Origin: Apus apus
Taxonomy: Eukaryota > Chordata > Aves > Apodiformes > Apodidae
Length of the DNA stretch: 64,000 bases
NCBI RefSeq assembly: GCF_020740795.1
Contig: NC_067284.1
Location: 103,407,440-103,471,439 of the forward strand
Direction: 5' to 3'
Every line of letters starts with the position of its first letter. The stretch's first letter is position 1. Both the position numbers and the translations under genes were made by a program. The notes below the pieces were generated by a model, which was given only the letters and a program-made list of their open reading frames with translations, was not told the origin of the DNA and did not search any database. This document shows, in pieces, positions 10,901 to 21,111 of this stretch.

Positions 10901-13900
10901 GGAGCGGAGGGAGAGGAGACAGGGTGGGCAGAAGCACCAAGGACCTAGGGGATGGCCCAGGCTGAGGACATTCCAAAGCTCCTGCACCAAGACACAGGCA
11001 TGTCACTGGAGCCACCAGCATGCTAGAGCAGTGCCAGGTGGGCACAGACAGGTTCTTCAGGTACTGGGACCCCTCCCAGCAGCACAGGGGGGGGTCTCCC
11101 TGCCCCACTGAACTCCTGCATTCCATGGCTCACTCCTACCTTCTTGCTGCTGCTGTCCCAGGACTCCAACAGATGGTTCAGAAGCAAACTGTGGTGGGGA
11201 AGGAGACAACTGGGCTGGGTTAGGAGCTCCCAGAAGCACTCCTTGAGGCCAGCGGGCTGGGCTGGCCCTGCCTGGAGCTGCAGACACCAACCTGGTCTGG
11301 GAGAGGTGCTTGGTGTAGAGTTGCCTCCAGACACTGAAGCTCAGTGGGTCCAGGCTCAGGCACTGGCTCATGGAAGTCAGGAGCTGGGAAGAGCAGAGCA
11401 GGGCATCACACCCATCCCTGTGTCACTCCAGCTGGCACAGAGGACATGCCAAGTCCTGAGCTGCACACTGGGGCAGCCCACCCCCCCCCGCCCCAAACCT
11501 GCCAGCTCCCCAGGGCTCACCTCTTTCTTCATGCTGGGGGGGCAGCTCGGCGTGGCGCGGGAGAGGAAGGAAGGGAAGTAGGTGTGCAGAGAGGTCTCGG
11601 GCCTCGCACCGAACGCCAGCACCTTCAGGCGTGGGTAGAGCTGCCGCAGCTGCTCCTGCAGGCTGGGAGGGATGGCGGGGGCTGCCGAGAGTGGCCGGCC
11701 AGGCCACCGGGCCATTGCCCCACAGCAGGGGGCACAGGGTGGGCACGGGGCAGGGGAGGCAGTGTACCTGGGGGGCAGTGAGTTGTTGGGCATGAAGGCA
11801 AAGTCCAGAAGGGGGAAGAAGTCCTTGGGTCCAATCATGCCGAAGCCTTTGGTCAGGTTGGGGTGCATCCTGCAGAGCCAAAACAGGGCCTGTCACCGAG
11901 ACAGACATCCCAGCAGCGGCACAGCCAGGAAGGAAGGGGCTGTGGGAGCCCTTCCAGCTTCTGGGCAGAGGCGCAGTGTTGACACCTGCTGGCAGGGTCA
12001 GGCACAAGGGTCTTGTGCCCTGAGGGTCTGCAGACCATGATCTGGCAGGCCCGTGACTGCTGGTAAATGAAACGCAGTCAGAGAGGAGAAACCAGATCGT
12101 AGAAAACTATTTGAAAGATGAGGAGGAACTGGGAAGTTTGGATCAATCCATCTCCATAAAACCCTCTGGCAAAACCAAACACAACATTCCTGTCACTGCG
12201 AAGCAGGGGAAAAAACTTAAATAAAACCTCTTGAGGCCAGGGATGCCCCTCGGTGCCAGCTGAGAAACCATTCCTGACCTCCCCTCACCAGACCTTCACC
12301 AGAGCTGCTGTGGCAACGCCTGGCTCTGTTACACCACACCAAGGTGCACAGGTGAAGTGAAGCTGGCCAAATGCCACCGTCCTTCTGGCAGGGACAAGCC
12401 CACCTGCCTGCCATGCTGGATGCTGCTGGCACCTGTTGCCACAGCCAGGAGCCACAAGGTCCCCGCGTGGCAGCGACTGGTGGCAACGGGGACCCGGCTG
12501 CTGGCACAGGAGCAGTGACATGGTGCAGACCTAACAAGGACAGTAATGAAGATGATAATAAAGATGGTAACTCACATCAGCAGCCGGTCCAGGTAGGCCA
12601 CGGCGTACGGGGAGAGAGCCTTGATGCCGAGCACTGGGAACATGACACCGAGCCACACTGCAGGAGAGGAGGGGTCAGACTGGGGGGTCTGGCCATGTCC
12701 CTACACACTGGTGAGACCCTTGGGCAGTGGCTGGCAGGCAGAGGCACGCTCCTGCACCAGGACTGCAGCTACACTCAGGACCAAACACTCCCTTCCCCAC
12801 TCAAAATGCCTGGCAGGTGGACGGAACCCTCAGGAAAGGCTGCAGGACCGGCAGGGAAGCAGCTTGTTCTGTCTTCCCAGCAGGATGGTTCCTCCCAGGA
12901 TCCTACACTTCCCTACCCCAGCAGGGGAAGATGCTCTCCACAGATGCCTCAAGGGCAGTCTCTGAGCTGCAAAGGGGCCACCAGGCTAGGCAGGAGCCCT
13001 GAGCACTGGAGGGACCTGGCCTGTCCTCACCAGCAGATGCCACAGTGGCTGCAGCCACCCTGGTCCCCAGGGGAAGAGGGTCCCTTGGCAGAGACAGGTT
13101 CCCAGCCCACCACTGCCAGCTCTTACCTTTCAGGCCTTCATGGAGGTCAGCAAAGCCGGCCTGTCCCAGCGCCCACAGCACCGTCAGGCACTTGGCTGGC
13201 CGGTTCTGATGGGACCGCAGCACCTCCAGGTACTGGGGGGACAAGGACACGTTACTGGAAGACAGCCCCAGCCTGTCCCATCGCACTACAAAGAAGCTTG
13301 GGGCCAGGTCACCTCCTGGGGTCACCACTGCAGGACTGCAACAGCTGCACCAAGCCCTGAGCAGAGCCCCCACACCCCTTGAAGGACCTCCAGCACCCGG
13401 TAGGGCTGGGAGCTGTGCCAGCTGGGACCCCTGAAAGCCCAGCCCTGAGGACACAGAGCTCCAGCACCATGTGGTACCATTAGCTGCTTGCTCCAAGGGG
13501 TTGGGACCCCAGAAATGGGTGCTCGGGGCCTGGCCACCCTGGGGGTCAGCAGGTGGAGGGAGGTCCCAGCTCACCTTGCCCAGGTTCATGGTGGCGATCC
13601 GTGGCCTGTCCAGCAGCAGCGCCTGGATGCAGATCCTGTACCCGTGCAAGGACTCCCCTGGAAGGGGGCACAGAGAGGCTCAGCCATGGGGCTTCCCGTG
13701 CCCTCTTCCCCCTGAACACATGCCCAGAAGGTGGAGGGGGGGCGACGACCCCCTGTACACCCTTGGAGTGAGCCCACCACAGCAACGTGGGACCAATCCT
13801 CCTGGCTCCAACCTCCTCTCAGGGAGTTGTAGAGAGCAAGAAGGTCTCCCCTCCGCCTCCTTTTCCCCAGGCTGAACACCCCCAGTTCCCTCAGCTGCTC

Positions 13901-16900
13901 CTCAGCACACTTGTGCTCCAGACCCTTCTCCAGCTCCACTGCCCTTCTCTGGACATGCTCCAGCCCCTCAAAACTGACCCCAGGATTTGAAGTGTGGCCT
14001 CACCAGCGCTCAGCACAGGGGAATGATCCCTGCCCTGGTCCTGCTGGCCACACTATTCCTTCAAATGAGGAGGGTGTAGGGACCCCCATCGTTCCCAGGT
14101 ACCATCCAGCAACTCCCTCCGACTCTGCTGGCCCCAAGGGTGGGTGGCATGGCTGCAGCAGGGGCTGGTTGCCCCCCAGGCTGGTCCTGCTCCGTGGCTT
14201 TCACACTGGATGCACCAGGCACACCAGACCACAGCAGTGGGGCCCATGCAAGGTCAAGGCCAACTGCAGCAACACACCCCAGGGTGAAAGCCCTGGGAAG
14301 GGCATTTTCCACCCCAGATCCTCCAGTCTGCAATCCCCACCCTGCTACACCTGCTCCAGCTCCTCCAGCCCAAAACCTCCCAACCCCAGCAGCAGCACTT
14401 GGTATCCCAGTGAGAAGCTGCCAGGCAGGAATGGCCCCTCCCAGCGACAGGATGAGCAGGAGTTTCTCCTCTCACGTGTCCGCCAGAGGAGCTCAGAGCA
14501 GCTCTCAGGGCAGGCCTGGAACAGCAGCAGCATCCCCATGCTCAGGAAGCCTCAGCCCCCCACGCAGAGACACAGCACTACAGGAGCACCCTGGGGATGG
14601 GTGCCTGGCGCTGTGCCCACCGTCCCTCACTTGGGGTCTTGTCCAGCTCCTGCAGCATGGTGTAGATACAGTGGTCAAAGAAGAGCTCCAGCACGCCAGC
14701 CGCCCTCCCCAGCAGGGACCGGATGATGTTCCGCAGGGGTTTGCTCACCAGGCAGTACGGGTAGTCTGGGGGAACACAGTGCATGGGGGGTTCAGCCACC
14801 ACCTGTCTGTCACAGTGTCACCTGCAGGAAGGCGCTGGGCTCGTGGCTGTTGGGGAGCTCCAGGGCTTGGGGCACTCCTCAACAGGCAACTTCTTCCCGT
14901 TATTCTACATTAGAGGCACTGAATCCCAGGACCTGAAGGGGCTACAGGAAACCTGGGGTGGGACCTCTGACAGTGCTCCCTCCTGGACATCATCCCATGC
15001 AGCTCCCCATACCCAGACACCCCATCATCCACTCTGGCTCCACAGGGGTTCAAGGGCTGTCTCAGGGCTCTGCCCACCTCTGTGGGTCACAAAGCCACTC
15101 CAGAACAGGGACCCCTGGGTGTGGGGCAGGGGACACTGACCGTGGGGGTGCTGACTGAGCAGGGGGTCACTCTGGGGTGCCTGCAGCTTGCAGTTGAGGT
15201 ACCCAGCCAGGTCCTTCACCCAGACAGAGGGGTTCTCAGGAAACACACTCTGGCTTTTTTCCAGCTCCTTCTGCAAATCCACCAGGTCGAGCTGGAAGTG
15301 ACAAGACATGAGAAATTCAACCCAGGATACGCAGAACTGGTCAAACAGCCTGGAAAGAAGAAAGTTCATCTCAGCTCCCAGGGGGCATTGGCACTGTTAG
15401 GCAGCTCTGCACCAGGGTCCTTGAGAAGAAAACAGCCCAGATCACCCAGACCCACCAAATTAACAACCCACCACCCACAAACCACAAGCAGGGACGGCAG
15501 TTCCCATCCCCTCACCTTCTTCTATCATGACACACTCTTATTGTCTACTCGTAAACTTAGGTTATCTGTGAGCTTGCAGGAAGAGCCCCTGTCCTGCCTC
15601 CGGGGGGTTGAGGAGATGCAGCAAGACCCCAGGGGCTGCAGGATCTGATGTTTCCCTATACGGGAACATTTCAATCACAGCGCATCATTAAAATCTGAGC
15701 CAGGCACCTTTTGTGGCATGTTTAACTCAGCAACCATTGTGAGAAGGGGAAGGAGAAAAAATAAAAAGCCGCTGCGACGTCAGAAAAAAAGAACTATAAG
15801 GATGCCTGTCAGCAAAGCTCAGGGGGAGCAGTGGCATGGCAGCGTTTGTCACTGCCGAACTGTGTGGGGCAGCTACGGGCAGCCCTCGAGGGAGATCTGC
15901 CCTGACACAGACAGAAATAACATTCATTCTGTGCTGAGCAGTCCCTGTGTGCAATAGCTGGATGTGCAGAAACATCGGTGCCCAGCGAAGCGGAGGGAAC
16001 CTCCACGCTGTGTTGGGGGCCTCAGGGTATGGGTGAGACGTGACCCCAGGGTGTGAGCAAGGAGCCAGCCCTGACACGCAGCCACTTCCCCCACGGACAC
16101 ATCCCTCCACGGAGGCCATTTGGGGCTCCCTGGGAACATCCACTCCTGCTCCAACACTGCAGGGCAGGCGGGAGGAGACAAACGGGTTCTGCAGATCCCC
16201 CTGGAACACGGGGAGCACAAGCGGCAGGAGCGGCTCCCAGAGACCTCACTGGGGAAACAGGGAGGAGGCTTCTCCGAGGAGGCTTCCTCGGCATTCCTCC
16301 AGACAGCAGACAGGGAGAGGGGGAAGGGAGAACCCACAACCTCCCTCCCACCACCTCCTACCTAAGGCAACACACAATGTTAGGCATGAGCAGACCCCGG
16401 GGGCCAGGCCCTGGAGCTCCAAGCATTGTCTGCTCCGCTCCCATGGCACACGCAGCCACCCCAGTGGTTCACCCACAGTGAGCCCGGGCCTCCCCGGCAC
16501 AGCGGGAAAAGCTGGACCAAAACGGCACAGCAGGCTTTGTGCTGCTCCCTTCAACCGGATCCAACCACAATGTCCTAAGGTCTCATGAGGCAGCGGCGGG
16601 TGCGGGCAGCCGAACACCCACCTGCCTCGCTGAGGGCTGGGGAACAACAGGGGCTCAAAAGGGGAACAACGGGAACTCAACAACGGGGAATTAACAACAG
16701 GGGAACAACAGCTCCTGAAGTTTCAGCTCTGTGACAGAGGGGGTTGGGAGCCACCTTGGAGCCCTCGGGGCCAGGGTGGGCTGGGGTCAGGCAGCCCAGA
16801 AATGCACAGGACCCCCAGCCCAGCTGGGCACACTCACAGCTCTCAGGGCTTCCTCCAGCGAGCGGCACTTGCCGGGCTTGGTGCTGGTGTCGCTGGCCGA

Positions 16901-17475
16901 GGGCTTCCTGGTGCTCTTGGGCGCGTGGTGCCGGCGGGGCTGGGGGGCAGGCGCGGCAGCGGGGGGCACCTGCTCCTTGTTCTGCTTCTTCAGTGGCCGC
17001 TCGAAGCCCAGCTCGAAGATGGTGTTGGAGGTGGCGATAGGAGCTGCAGCCCAGGGAGAGGGGAGATGTGCCATGAGGCTCCGCGGAGAGCACCGAGAGC
17101 ACCAGCACGGGTACACCGGGGCGCGGGGACGGTGCAGGGCCCTGACGGGCTGCGGGGGGTGGTAATCGGTCCATCCCGGACCCGCAGAGTGGGAACCCAG
17201 CACCCCCCGCTGGGCTGACTCCCCGCCCCTGGGGACCCTCAGCCCCAGGCAGACCCTCCCGGAACCCAGACGAGGCCCCGCCCGCCCAGCCCTGGTGAGG
17301 CGGGGGACCGTGACACCCCCACCCCAGCTCCGCACTCACCGCCCAGAGGCAGCGCCCGACCGGCGTTGGCCTCGCCCAAGGCGCGGCGGCTGCCGGTGCC
17401 TCCCGCGGGCCGCCGGCCTTTCCGCACCACCTCCCATCGCCCAACGCCCGCCGGGGCCGGGGCCGCTGCCGCCAT
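7908..17475 (-). CDS. TMEM214: TMEM214, transmembrane protein 214, complete
   Basis: Endoplasmic-reticulum membrane protein, reported to anchor procaspase-4 in ER-stress apoptosis. Seventeen coding exons: 17340-17475, 16838-17043, 15141-15291, 14631-14765, 13575-13657, 13127-13232, 12576-12657, 11768-11869, 11521-11662, 11292-11383, 11140-11188, 10671-10784, 10253-10370, 9737-9833, 9445-9613, 8112-8263, 7908-8034. Phases close to exactly 687 codons with stop (686 aa; human about 689). The start gives a protein containing [14 protein letters not shown], the family N-terminus. Strong conserved blocks include [20 protein letters not shown] and [14 protein letters not shown]. Two hydrophobic segments match the two family membrane spans: about residues 482-500 ([15 protein letters not shown]) and 612-632 ([15 protein letters not shown]). 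CR1 fragments sit in introns 4 and 15. The ATG is in the first exon, in a CpG island. Confidence 0.97.
8440..9088 (+). mobile_element. CR1 LINE fragment, 3' end present
   Basis: About 650 bp of CR1 ORF2 end and 3' UTR reading on the plus strand, ending in the typical CCAACCAAAACCATTCCATG / ATTCTA tail at 9056-9088. It lies in TMEM214 intron 15, antisense to the gene. It is the only plus-strand CR1 in the window. Confidence 0.92.
13788..14056 (-). mobile_element. CR1 LINE internal fragment
   Basis: Complement of the CR1 ORF2 end (contains the reverse of TTCAGCCTGGGGAAAAGGAG and of the GACCAGGGCAGGGATCATTC region). It lacks the 3' tail. It lies in TMEM214 intron 4 in gene orientation. Confidence 0.85.
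15292..16837. other. TMEM214 intron 2 (largest intron)
   Basis: 1.5 kb intron between coding exons 2 and 3. It holds a small degenerate minisatellite of GGGGAACAACAG / GGGAACTCAACAAC words at 16632-16710. I looked for a hosted small RNA and saw no convincing C/D, H/ACA or snRNA signature. Confidence 0.6.
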
Positions 17476-18041
17476 CACTACCGATCCCGGGGAGCGGGGG
17501 AGGCGGGGCGAGGGGAGCACCGCGCAAGCGCCCGCCGGCCGCTGCGATTGGCTGCGGCCCCGCAAACGGGTCCACCGCGGGTGCTGCCACGTCTCCGCCC
17601 GGCCCCGCCGAGCCAGGCCGACTCGATCCGCCCGCCGCCCCTCGCCGCACCCCGCACTGCCCCTCCCTCGAATTGCTCCCCCCATGGCTTGTTCCGCCCC
17701 CCCGAGCGGCCCCGCTCCGCCCGCGAGGGGTTCTCCGCTGCCCGCCTCCCGCAGCCCGGGCACTGCTCGCGTTATCTGAGCCGTTTCTACAGACTGCGGC
17801 ACGGCCGAGGTGCGGGCATCCCCGCCCCGCTTCCCCGCCAGCCCTGAACACGGCAGGACCCAGCACAGGGTGGTCGGAGAGGGAGGGAACAGGCGGGGAC
17901 GTAGAGTAGGAGCGAGGACACGCACATCGCGCGAGCACCCGCCGGGCCGCCTGGAGCCTCGTGGGGGCGGGGCCTGCGGGAGGGGGCGGGGCCCGGCAGG
18001 CGGGGCCCTGCCGGCAGAGCCGCTGAGGGGGAGGGGGCGTG
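17476..18041 (-). promoter_or_regulatory. TMEM214 CpG-island promoter
   Basis: Very CpG-rich sequence from the TMEM214 start codon to the edge of the U1 inverted repeat. An inverted CCAAT box (ATTGG, 17547-17551) lies about 72 bp upstream of the ATG, with several GC boxes. The left U1 gene starts divergently at 18286, 810 bp from the TMEM214 ATG, so the two transcription units share this upstream region. Confidence 0.65.
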
Positions 18042-18063
18042 GCCCAGCGCGAGAGGCGTGTCC

Positions 18064-18095
18064 ATGCAAATCAGAAAGCGCGGGGCATGACGGGA
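18064..18095 (+). promoter_or_regulatory. U1 distal sequence element: octamer plus SPH/Staf site (left copy)
   Basis: ATGCAAAT octamer at 18064-18071 (about -222 from the U1 start). The complement of 18080-18095 reads TCCCGTCATGCCCCGC, close to the ZNF143/Staf (SPH) site TCCCAGCATGCCTTGC. The octamer-SPH pair is the known enhancer layout of chicken U1 and U4 snRNA genes. Confidence 0.85.
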
Positions 18096-18224
18096 CACCC
18101 GCCGCGCCAGCCCCGGCGGGAAACGGGGGTGCGAACACGGGGGTGCGGTGCGTGGAGCGCGAGGACGGGGCGGGAGGGCGGGTGCGAGGCGGAGGGGGCG
18201 GGAGCGGGGGCGGGTGCGGGGCCG

Positions 18225-18242
18225 GTGTCCGTGAGTTGAGAG
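18225..18242 (+). promoter_or_regulatory. Candidate proximal sequence element of left U1 gene
   Basis: GTGTCCGTGAGTTGAGAG at about -61 to -44 is at the right distance for the SNAPc-binding PSE and partly resembles its consensus. It is conserved exactly in the other arm. Assigned mainly by position. Confidence 0.45.
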
Positions 18243-18285
18243 CGAGTGCGGCGGCGTGTGTACGCGCTGTCGGGGAGAGGAGCTC

Positions 18286-18449
18286 ATACTTACCTGGCAG
18301 GGGAGACACCATGATCAGGCAGGTGGTTTTCCCAGGGCGAGGCTCATCCCCTGCACTCCGGGTGTGCTGACCCCTGCGATTTCCCCAAATGCGGGAAACT
18401 CGACTGCATAATTTGTGGTAGTGGGGGACTGCGTTCGCGCTCTCCCCTG
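18286..18449 (+). ncRNA. RNU1: U1 spliceosomal snRNA gene (variant), left copy
   Basis: 164 nt, the same length as human U1, beginning ATACTTACCTGGCAGGGGAG (5' splice-site pairing end intact) and ending GTTCGCGCTCTCCCCTG. The Sm site AATTTGTGG is at 18410-18418 and the last stem-loop is intact. Relative to human U1, the stem-loop I loop (U1-70K site) differs at nt 33 and 35 (18318 C to G, 18320 A to C). The stem-loop II loop (U1A site AUUGCAC) differs at nt 65 and 66 (18350-18351, AU to CC). Stem changes keep pairing. A 3' box and full upstream elements suggest a transcribable gene. Confidence 0.96.
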
Positions 18450-18458
18450 ACTTATTGC

Positions 18459-18473
18459 GGTTCTAAAAGTAGA
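18459..18473 (+). terminator. snRNA 3' box, left U1 gene
   Basis: GGTTCTAAAAGTAGA, 10 nt after the RNA end, fits the snRNA 3'-end formation signal GTTTN0-3AAARNNAGA with one change. It is repeated in the other arm. Confidence 0.88.
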
Positions 18474-18749
18474 TGATGTGTGGCTCTGACGAGGAGGGGG
18501 CTAGTCCTTCTCTGCTCGCTGACCAAGCCTCTCTGTCTCCTCCCGCCCTCCCCGCACCCCTGTACCTCAGCGCCCGCCCCCGCTTCGTCCCCCGCCCGCA
18601 CCGGCGGCCCCGCACCGCTCCCTGCCCGCGGCCTCGCCCGCAGCTCCGACACACGCAACCGGACATCGCCAGCGCTGCCCAGCGGCACGGACGTACCGCC
18701 AGCACCGCGACACACGGGAACTGCCTCCGTGCTCTCTCTCCACTGATCA

Positions 18750-19174
18750 CCCGGTGACAAAGACAGATCCCAGCAGGGCAGGGAACATCAAGGTAGACGC
18801 TAGCGCTGCTCTCCACGTGGAACAATCCTGATGTTCTCAGGTGGCCCGGCTGTCTCCGTGTCGCCCAGACGCTGGTAACATCGCGCTGTGACAAGCAGCA
18901 GCTCCCGCTCGGACCTCGTGCTTCGCCTTCACTGGAGGCCTGAGCCAAAGTCGCTCTTCATGGAGGCTTGGAGACATTCTTCTCATTCCACAGAACCCGG
19001 GTCTGAAATCAAAGAGTTCGGAAGCTGCTGTTCTGTTTCGGAAAAGACAGTTCCATATGTTTTCATCTTTTAATTTAGAGACAGCTGCACGTTTTAACAC
19101 TTTCCTACAGGGAACGGCCCAGGATCTGGAATAGGGCTGATAAAAGAGGAGCGTTTTCTGTCCTTCACATCGTA
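18750..19174. other. Spacer between the two U1 arms
   Basis: 425 bp of non-palindromic, moderately AT-richer sequence between the arms. I saw no gene, known repeat or small RNA in it. Because the two U1 genes converge here, any read-through from both would overlap in this spacer. Confidence 0.6.
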
Positions 19175-19450
19175 TGATCAGTGGAGAGAGAGCACGGAGG
19201 CAGTTCCCGTGTGTCGCGGTGCTGGCGGTACGTCCGTGCCGCTGGGCAGCGCTGGCGATGTCCGGTTGCGTGTGTCGGAGCTGCGGGCGAGGCCGCGGGC
19301 AGGGAGCGGTGCGGGGCCGCCGGTGCGGGCGGGGGACGAAGCGGGGGCGGGCGCTGAGGTACAGGGGTGCGGGGAGGGCGGGAGGAGACAGAGAGGCTTG
19401 GTCAGCGAGCAGAGAAGGACTAGCCCCCTCCTCGTCAGAGCCACACATCA

Positions 19451-19465
19451 TCTACTTTTAGAACC
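19451..19465 (-). terminator. snRNA 3' box, right U1 gene
   Basis: Complement of GGTTCTAAAAGTAGA, identical to the left copy and placed the same distance from the RNA end. Confidence 0.88.
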
Positions 19466-19474
19466 GCAATAAGT

Positions 19475-19638
19475 CAGGGGAGAGCGCGAACGCAGTCCCC
19501 CACTACCACAAATTATGCAGTCGAGTTTCCCGCATTTGGGGAAATCGCAGGGGTCAGCACACCCGGAGTGCAGGGGATGAGCCTCGCCCTGGGAAAACCA
19601 CCTGCCTGATCATGGTGTCTCCCCTGCCAGGTAAGTAT
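19475..19638 (-). ncRNA. RNU1: U1 spliceosomal snRNA gene (variant), right copy
   Basis: Sequence-identical over all 164 nt to the left copy, on the opposite strand, so the two genes are tail to tail with 1,025 bp between their 3' ends. It shares the same loop I and loop II changes, so those are not random decay of one copy. MAPRE3, also on the minus strand, ends about 580 bp upstream of this gene's start. Confidence 0.96.
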
Positions 19639-19681
19639 GAGCTCCTCTTCCCGACAGCGCGTACACACGCCGCCGCACTCG

Positions 19682-19699
19682 CTCTCAACTCACGGACAC
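19682..19699 (-). promoter_or_regulatory. Candidate proximal sequence element of right U1 gene
   Basis: Mirror of 18225-18242, unchanged, at the same distance from the U1 start. Assigned by position. Confidence 0.45.
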
Positions 19700-19828
19700 C
19701 GGCCCCGCACCCGCCCCCGCTCCCGCCCCCTCCGCCTCGCACCCGCCCTCCCGCCCCGTCCTCGCGCTCCACGCACCGCACCCCCGTGTTCGCACCCCCG
19801 TTTCCCGCCGGGGCTGGCGCGGCGGGTG

Positions 19829-19860
19829 TCCCGTCATGCCCCGCGCTTTCTGATTTGCAT
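19829..19860 (-). promoter_or_regulatory. U1 distal sequence element: octamer plus SPH/Staf site (right copy)
   Basis: ATTTGCAT (octamer on the minus strand) at 19853-19860 with the adjacent SPH/Staf site, an exact mirror of the left copy. The octamer lies only 22 bp inside the arm border. Confidence 0.85.
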
Positions 19861-19882
19861 GGACACGCCCCTCGCGCTGGGC

Positions 19883-20219
19883 AGGGGCGCAGGGGATTCC
19901 GCAGGAGCCCTGGGGGGCAGGTCGGTCTCTGGGCTCCTACGTTTCAGCACCACCAGCAACATGCGCACTATATTCTAAGGCAAAAATGAAACCCAGGCTC
20001 TCCACCTGGCCGCAGCCCTTTGATCTCCTCACCGCCCCCCAAAGGGAGCATCCTGCGGCAGGAAGCGACCTCGCCCAAGACCCCACAGCGGGGTCCACCC
20101 CTGGGGTGCTCGGAATCTTGCCAAGCTCCGCTGCCCCCGCCCCAGCACAGGGGTCCGCAGGCGCAGCCCCCCCAGGCCACCCGCAGCCCGCCCCCTCCCG
20201 CCGGAGCCAGGCAGGGCAA
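19883..20219. other. Flank between right U1 arm and MAPRE3 3' end
   Basis: GC-rich unique sequence. It holds the downstream flank of the MAPRE3 poly(A) site and nothing else I could recognise. Confidence 0.5.
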
Positions 20220-21111
20220 GATTTTATCACACGAGTTTATTTTAAATAAAACCGAACACAGATGCAGGCTTTGCGACCGGAGTGACAGACCAGACAAGCG
20301 ATGCGATGAGGGGGGGGGACACAACGGCCGGAGCAGGAGCTGCGGGACCCTCGCGGCACAACCCGCCCCAGCGCTCGCCTGGCCAGCGGGGGGTCCTCGG
20401 TGGCCACGGGCAAGGGGAGGGGACCCGCAGCAGAGAGTGGCACCGCCGCCCCCATGTCGCAGAGGGGACAAGCTCCCACTCCGGGATCCTCCGTCCTGGC
20501 CTGGGGTGGCTGGTTTCCCACCCCTCCCCCCCGCCCGCTGCCTGCGGCCACGTCCGAGGTTTCTTTTTTTATCTTCGCAGGAACCTGAAGCAAAAACCTC
20601 TTGTCTCTTGAGCTGAGACCCCCACACAGGCTGCCCGAGGGAGCACCGACCCTTGTGCCGCGGTACCAGCACCCATCCCTGGGCCGGCAGGGTGCGGGCA
20701 GCGCAGGCAGCAGGCTCCCCCCACCCCCCGGGGAAAACCACTCCAGGACTCGCTCTTTCTCTCAGGCTGGGGGCGGGGGGAGCAGCGGGGCGGCCGCGGC
20801 AGCCGCACCGGAGAGGACAACGGAAAATAAATACAGGGTGAGGGTGACACGGGCCAGGCCCCGGCGGGCACAGCCCGTCCCCACCCCCCACCCCCCCCCA
20901 ACGTGGGCACAGCCGTGCTCCTGGTGGAATGGACATCGGTTGATGATGGAGACCGCGGCGTTCCCCCGGTGCTGCTGGCGGCCACAGCGGCGGTTCGGCC
21001 GCCGGAGGCCGTGGTGGTGTGTGACGGTGCGGGGCGAGGCGCGGGCTCGGACCTCAAATGTCTGTTGGGGGGGGCGGAGCAGGGCGGCATGGGGCGTGGG
21101 ACGTGCTGGGG
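20220..21111 (-). other. MAPRE3: MAPRE3 3' UTR with AATAAA poly(A) signal
   Basis: Runs from the MAPRE3 stop codon to a canonical AATAAA on the minus strand (TTTATT at 20236-20241 on plus). Cleavage is expected near 20215-20225. GC-rich, no repeat element. Confidence 0.7.

Larger units (their letters stand above)
18042..18749 (+). repeat. Left arm of a 708-bp inverted repeat (U1 gene palindrome)
   Basis: Each position x pairs with 37924-x in the right arm (19175-19882) with no gap. I could see only two differences (near 18054 and 18272), about 99.7% identity. The arm holds the U1 enhancer, promoter, RNA and 300 bp of 3' flank. The match stops abruptly at both ends. Confidence 0.95.
19175..19882 (-). 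repeat. Right arm of the 708-bp inverted repeat
   Basis: Reverse complement of 18042-18749, ungapped, about 99.7% identical. The right border lies just beyond the octamer, where the sequence changes from GCGCTGGGC to unrelated sequence. Confidence 0.95.

Noticed and set aside
15600-15960. Possible intronic snoRNA in TMEM214 intron 2
   Set aside because: No paired C/D boxes with a terminal stem and no H/ACA hinge could be made out.
18750-19174. Third small RNA gene in the U1 spacer
   Set aside because: No Sm site with flanking stems, no A/B box and no match to known snRNAs.
18473-19451. Open frames of 88-204 aa, nearly identical on both strands (MMCGSDEEG...)
   Set aside because: They lie in the U1 3' flank of the two palindrome arms. 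The duplication explains their identity, and there is no family resemblance or splice context.
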